A stretch of 16,278 bases of DNA, taken from contig JADFKI010000050.1 of NCBI GenBank assembly GCA_022565015.1, forward strand, positions 1 through 16,278. The letters are read 5' to 3'. Of the stretch, positions 14,039-16,278 are shown in pieces (within the stretch, counting starts at the first letter, position 1; each line of letters opens with the position of its first letter). The notes beneath the pieces were generated by a model. That model was not told where the DNA came from, did no database searches, and saw nothing but the letters and a program-made list of their open reading frames with translations. The DNA is from Chloroflexota bacterium (GTDB lineage Bacteria > Chloroflexota > Dehalococcoidia > Lucifugimonadales > JADFKI01). A program made the translations under genes and the position numbers.

Positions 14039-14154
14039 GTCAAGTACGGTGTTGCCTATGGACACACCCCTTTTCACATGACTTGCTTCGTTCAGGGCCA
14101 ACCGCGTAAGCGGTCTCAAGCGCCTGAGCACCAGTGCGCTCCCCGTTCCAGGGG
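14039..14154. other. Structure-rich intergenic segment of unknown type
   Basis: The 510-bp gap between the DinB-like and cNMP-binding genes holds no credible gene, but this part is dense in paired elements: CAAGT (14041-14045) with ACTTG (14081-14085) enclosing GGTGT (14048-14052) with ACACC (14064-14068); then ACCGC-GTAA-GCGGT (14101-14114, a GNRA loop on the plus strand); AGCGCCTG-agcac-CAG-t-GCGCT (14119-14140); and CCCC-gttcca-GGGG (14141-14154). Consecutive hairpins suggest an RNA, a leader or a degraded mobile intron or repeat. I match it to no riboswitch class I know. Confidence 0.35.
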
Positions 14155-14220
14155 ACATGCCATTTACCCGGCAACGCTGCATTTTCTTTAAACAAAAACA
14201 ACCAAGGGTGAAAAGCAGCA

Positions 14221-14226
14221 TATAAT
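14221..14226 (+). promoter_or_regulatory. Possible -10 box of the cNMP-binding gene
   Basis: A perfect TATAAT 77 nt before the ATG at 14304. No good -35 is found 16-18 bp upstream (the site reads ACAACC), so either an activator is needed or the match is by chance. A TTGACA at 13981 lacks a matching -10. Confidence 0.35.
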
Positions 14227-14303
14227 CCCCGTCTCCGGCCGAGGCAAGGCGAGAAGACGGGCATCGATCGTGTCTGGGATTGTGATCGGGAAGAAGGAAT
14301 CGA

Positions 14304-14813
14304 ATGGTCTATCGAGTTGACGTCAAGCACATCGGCCACTACCTGGAAGAGGTCGATATATTTCGTGGTCTGTCGGAGAGGCATCTGGAGCGCATAGCTG
14401 CCTTGTGCGAAGAGAGGGAGTTCAGTGAAGGCGACTACCTTGGCGTGCAAAATGAAGTCTCGGAGAGCCTATATGTCATCACCAGGGGTGAGATAGTAGT
14501 AACGACTACCTCAAAGGGCGTGGATGTGGTCGTAAGGAGGGTAAAGTCGAAAGAGACCCTCCCGGTAGCCGTGCTTTTCGAGCCTCCCAGAATGGTTACG
14601 ACTGCCAGGGCCGCTACGGATGGGAAGGCCATCGTGATTCCACGAGTCAGATTCATGGAGTTGTGCGAGCTGGAACCACGAATCGGCATGCATATATATA
14701 AGGCCGTTTGTGGGGTGCTTATGAGCAGGTATAGGTATACCCTCGAACGCCTGGCGGAGTCCCTCGATCCGGCGTCGCATCTGGACCCCGCATGGAAGGG
14801 TGCGGAGGTATAG
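14304..14813 (+). CDS. Cyclic-nucleotide-binding-domain protein without DNA-binding domain
   Basis: A 169-residue protein consisting of one cNMP-binding beta-roll. Family cues: VDIFRGLSERHLERIAALCEERE (17-39), FSEGDYLGVQNEVSESLYVITRGEIVV (40-66), and a closing C-helix (about 125-153). The phosphate-binding cassette region (LFEPPRMVTTARAATDGKAIVI, 91-112) lacks the canonical GE...RSA form, so cAMP or cGMP binding is doubtful. Crp/Fnr regulators have a winged-helix domain after the C-helix; here the protein ends about 20 residues later, so it is not a transcription factor by itself. AGAAGGA lies 5-6 nt before the ATG. The cytidylate kinase-like gene starts 106 nt downstream in the same direction and may be co-transcribed. 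Confidence 0.8.
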   Translation: MVYRVDVKHIGHYLEEVDIFRGLSERHLERIAALCEEREFSEGDYLGVQNEVSESLYVITRGEIVVTTTSKGVDVVVRRVKSKETLPVAVLFEPPRMVTTARAATDGKAIVIPRVRFMELCELEPRIGMHIYKAVCGVLMSRYRYTLERLAESLDPASHLDPAWKGAEV

Positions 14814-14908
14814 GTGGCGGGCCACGGGCTTGTTATTTGATGGGATTAGACGTAAACGGAGCTACGGCCGGTAGGAGTCGCGGTATCTGACTTAACTGGA
14901 AGAGACAT

Positions 14909-14919
14909 GGAGGTGATCC
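14909..14919 (+). promoter_or_regulatory. Full-length Shine-Dalgarno sequence
   Basis: GGAGGTGATCC ends directly before the ATG at 14920. It is the exact complement of the 11-nt GGATCACCTCC at the 3' end of bacterial 16S rRNA, with the GGAGG core 6 nt from the ATG. It fixes the start of the cytidylate kinase-like gene and predicts very efficient initiation. Confidence 0.8.
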
Positions 14920-15657
14920 ATGACGGTGATAACGCTTGGAGGCCTGGCCGGGGCCGGCGCGCGATCACTTGGCCCGCTGGTAGCACAGAGATTAGAGGCG
15001 GATTACGTCGACCGACTTATTTTGACGGACGTCGCCAGGCACGTGGGGGCCACCGTAGAGGCCCTTCACCAGAGAGAGGAGCGGCCGCCCACGACCGGCG
15101 AACGCTTCTCGCGGTTGCTGCAGCGCATACTCGAGCGCTCCGCCGTAACGGGCGCCGGAGGCGACCCCTACTTTGGGCCGGGCGTGGCGGCCTTCCTGAC
15201 CGAGGAGTACGAAGACCTGCCCCAGCCTACAATTACACGAGGCCACGAGCTGGAAGACGAAAAGTATATCGAGGGCGTGCGAAAGGTCATGCGTGAGATG
15301 GCGGGCAGCGGCAACGTCGTACTGGTCGGGCGTGGCGGACACGTAATCCTCAGGGACATGCCCGACGTTTTGCGGGTAGGAGTAGTGGCGCCTGTGGAGG
15401 CGAGAATCAACACGATCGTTCATCGAGAACGGCTGGACCTGCAGCGGGCGACCGAAACAGTAGAAGCGCGGGACAAGGCGCGGGCCTACTATTTCAAACG
15501 CTTCTTTGACATCGATGAACCCGATGCGCCAGAGCTGTACCATTTCGTGATTAACACCAGTGAGATCAGCCACGACTATGCCGTGGAGATGATCATTCAC
15601 GCGTGCGAAGCCATGCTGGAGGGAGTCCTCCCGAATAAGGTGAGTGTCGTGGCATGA
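14920..15657 (+). CDS. Cytidylate kinase-like family protein
   Basis: A 245-residue P-loop protein of the cytidylate-kinase-like family (Cytidylate_kin2 type), distinct from the essential Cmk. The N-terminal loop reads GLAGAGARS (8-16), a Walker A variant with arginine in place of lysine, as is frequent in this family. Other family segments are NVVLVGRGGHVILRDMPDVLRVGVVAP (132-158), ARINTIVHRE and DKARAYYFKRFFDIDEPDAPELYHFVINTSEIS (185-217). Many members are annotated only by fold; a phosphoryl-transfer substrate has not been settled, so nucleotide kinase activity is inferred. The start is fixed by an 11-nt Shine-Dalgarno. A clear intrinsic terminator follows 70 nt after the stop, so this is the last gene of its transcript, possibly together with the cNMP-binding gene. 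Confidence 0.88.
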   Translation: MTVITLGGLAGAGARSLGPLVAQRLEADYVDRLILTDVARHVGATVEALHQREERPPTTGERFSRLLQRILERSAVTGAGGDPYFGPGVAAFLTEEYEDLPQPTITRGHELEDEKYIEGVRKVMREMAGSGNVVLVGRGGHVILRDMPDVLRVGVVAPVEARINTIVHRERLDLQRATETVEARDKARAYYFKRFFDIDEPDAPELYHFVINTSEISHDYAVEMIIHACEAMLEGVLPNKVSVVA

Positions 15658-15726
15658 GCCGGTCTGGATACTCGATGGGGCGGTCGATAGACTAGCACCG
15701 CTTCAAATTGGGCCAACGCGAATTAA

Positions 15727-15757
15727 GGGAGTCCCCGAGCCGGGGGCTCCCTTTTTT
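15727..15757 (+). terminator. Intrinsic (rho-independent) terminator
   Basis: GGGAGTCCCC pairs with GGGGGCTCCC (ten pairs, one of them U-G on the plus strand) around the loop GAGCC, followed by six T. It ends the transcript of the cytidylate kinase-like gene. Confidence 0.9.
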
Positions 15758-15783
15758 CATCCATCCCCCGATGAGATCCGCCA

Positions 15784-15799
15784 CCCCGAAGTGTCGGGG
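15784..15799. repeat. Perfect small hairpin after the terminator
   Basis: CCCCGA-agtg-TCGGGG, six perfect pairs with a four-base loop, 26 nt beyond the terminator T-run. It has no U-tract on the plus strand; it may be a second stop or a fragment of an intergenic repeat. Confidence 0.4.
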
Positions 15800-16143
15800 C
15801 CCCTATTTAGCAAGTCGGACCATTACAGCACAATGGCCTAACGGCCGACACAAAAAGACCTAATACTTTGGTTGAAGACATTAATTGTATGTATTCATAG
15901 TCCGGTCCGGAATACGGGAAAGTTTACCTAAGGCTGTGACATCTGAGTCGTGGACGGCGATCTGTGGCAGTTGAATTCGATAGAGGGGTCTCTGAAAGGG
16001 GTATTGCAGCGTCTGAAAATCTACCTCTCTTTTTTGTGGGCTCCGAATTGAGAGTTTATTATCAAATCCCGTAACCCCAGTATGAGGACGTATTTCTTAC
16101 GAAGATGTAGTATGGCCGATCATTTCATAGCGAAATTCCAGCG
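15800..16143. other. Intergenic stretch without a recognisable gene
   Basis: No frame with coding character is seen. It contains a GTATTC...GAATAC inverted repeat (15891-15896 and 15910-15915) around TCCGGTCCGGA, and a weak AGAGG/CCTCT pair followed by six T (15982-16035). Base use is more AT-rich than in the genes around it. A possible gene begins at its end. Confidence 0.4.
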
Positions 16144-16278
16144 ATGAAACATTTCTCTCCAGGTTCCAAGGAAAACCAAGGCAGTTTACGGCATCTGAGT
16201 AAGTTGGCCCGCGACAACGGCCCTGATGGCGGAGCCGACATAGAGAAGCTCGGGAGCATCGCCCTGACCGTGGACGGC
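16144..16278 (+). CDS. Possible start of an unknown gene (cut by window edge)
   Basis: From the ATG at 16144 the frame stays open for 45 codons to the window end, and in-frame stops just upstream (TAG at 16108) rule out a much longer start. The protein begins MKHFSPGSKENQGSLRHLSK and continues through DNGPDGGADIEKLG to IALTVDG. The third codon positions are mixed and no strong ribosome site precedes the ATG, so coding is plausible but unproven. I recognise no family. Confidence 0.35.
   Translation, partial: MKHFSPGSKENQGSLRHLSKLARDNGPDGGADIEKLGSIALTVDG

Noticed and set aside
13952..14450. Minus-strand open frames of 89 and 136 codons before and over the cNMP-binding gene
   Set aside because: One is in the structured intergenic stretch and the other overlaps the cNMP gene antisense; neither has a ribosome site or recognisable domain.
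15830..15860. tRNA-like paired words near AATGGCCTAACGGCC
   Set aside because: No cloverleaf, no TTCRANY loop and no acceptor stem can be built; no tRNA or rRNA was seen anywhere in the window.
15982..16035. AGAGG...CCTCT pair followed by six T as a terminator
   Set aside because: Only five pairs around a 37-base loop; too weak and no gene is known to end just before it.

Overview
The window is a moderately GC-rich bacterial chromosome segment with mostly housekeeping and catabolic genes, broken up by small toxin-antitoxin (TA) remnants. The gene mix suggests a Chloroflexota lineage such as Dehalococcoidia/SAR202: a LLM flavin oxidoreductase next to a gamma-glutamyltransferase-like protein, a BNR-repeat protein, a cytidylate kinase-like protein and a RecQ with an extra C-terminal HTH. 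This is inference from gene content; no rRNA or other phylogenetic marker is present.

Left part, plus strand (1-1883): the end of a DUF4258 protein, overlapped by a YgiT-type zinc-finger antitoxin; then a MntA nucleotidyltransferase antitoxin and its HepT (HEPN) toxin partner. The hepT gene carries an in-frame TAG before its catalytic RX4HXY motif. After these comes leuD, without leuC in view, ending at a hairpin.

Middle part, minus strand (10818-1983, listed in transcription order): a 208-residue unknown protein, a RelB-like antitoxin and panE, joined by GTGA and ATGA overlaps, with a 21-codon relic of a ParE/RelE-like toxin start fused in frame ahead of panE. Then recQ, a luciferase-like oxidoreductase and a gamma-glutamyltransferase-family enzyme in tandem. 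Then an antibiotic-biosynthesis-monooxygenase (ABM) fold protein with its own promoter. Last comes a six-Asp-box BNR protein whose promoter carries a LacI-family/cre-like operator just downstream of the -10.

Right part, plus strand (10819-16278): a repeat-rich intergenic stretch; apt with a good sigma70-type promoter; a 486-residue protein that may contain a degenerate PD-(D/E)XK nuclease-like domain; a DinB/ClbS-like four-helix protein; a structured 500-bp intergenic region; a lone cyclic-nucleotide-binding-domain protein; and a cytidylate kinase-like protein with an 11-nt perfect Shine-Dalgarno and a textbook terminator. The window closes with a mostly empty stretch and the possible start of one more gene cut by the edge.

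No complete new multi-gene system is evident. The most informative signals are the two disarmed TA modules, the operator-overlapped BNR promoter, the possible inactive nuclease fold beside apt, and the structure-rich DNA ahead of the cNMP-binding gene.
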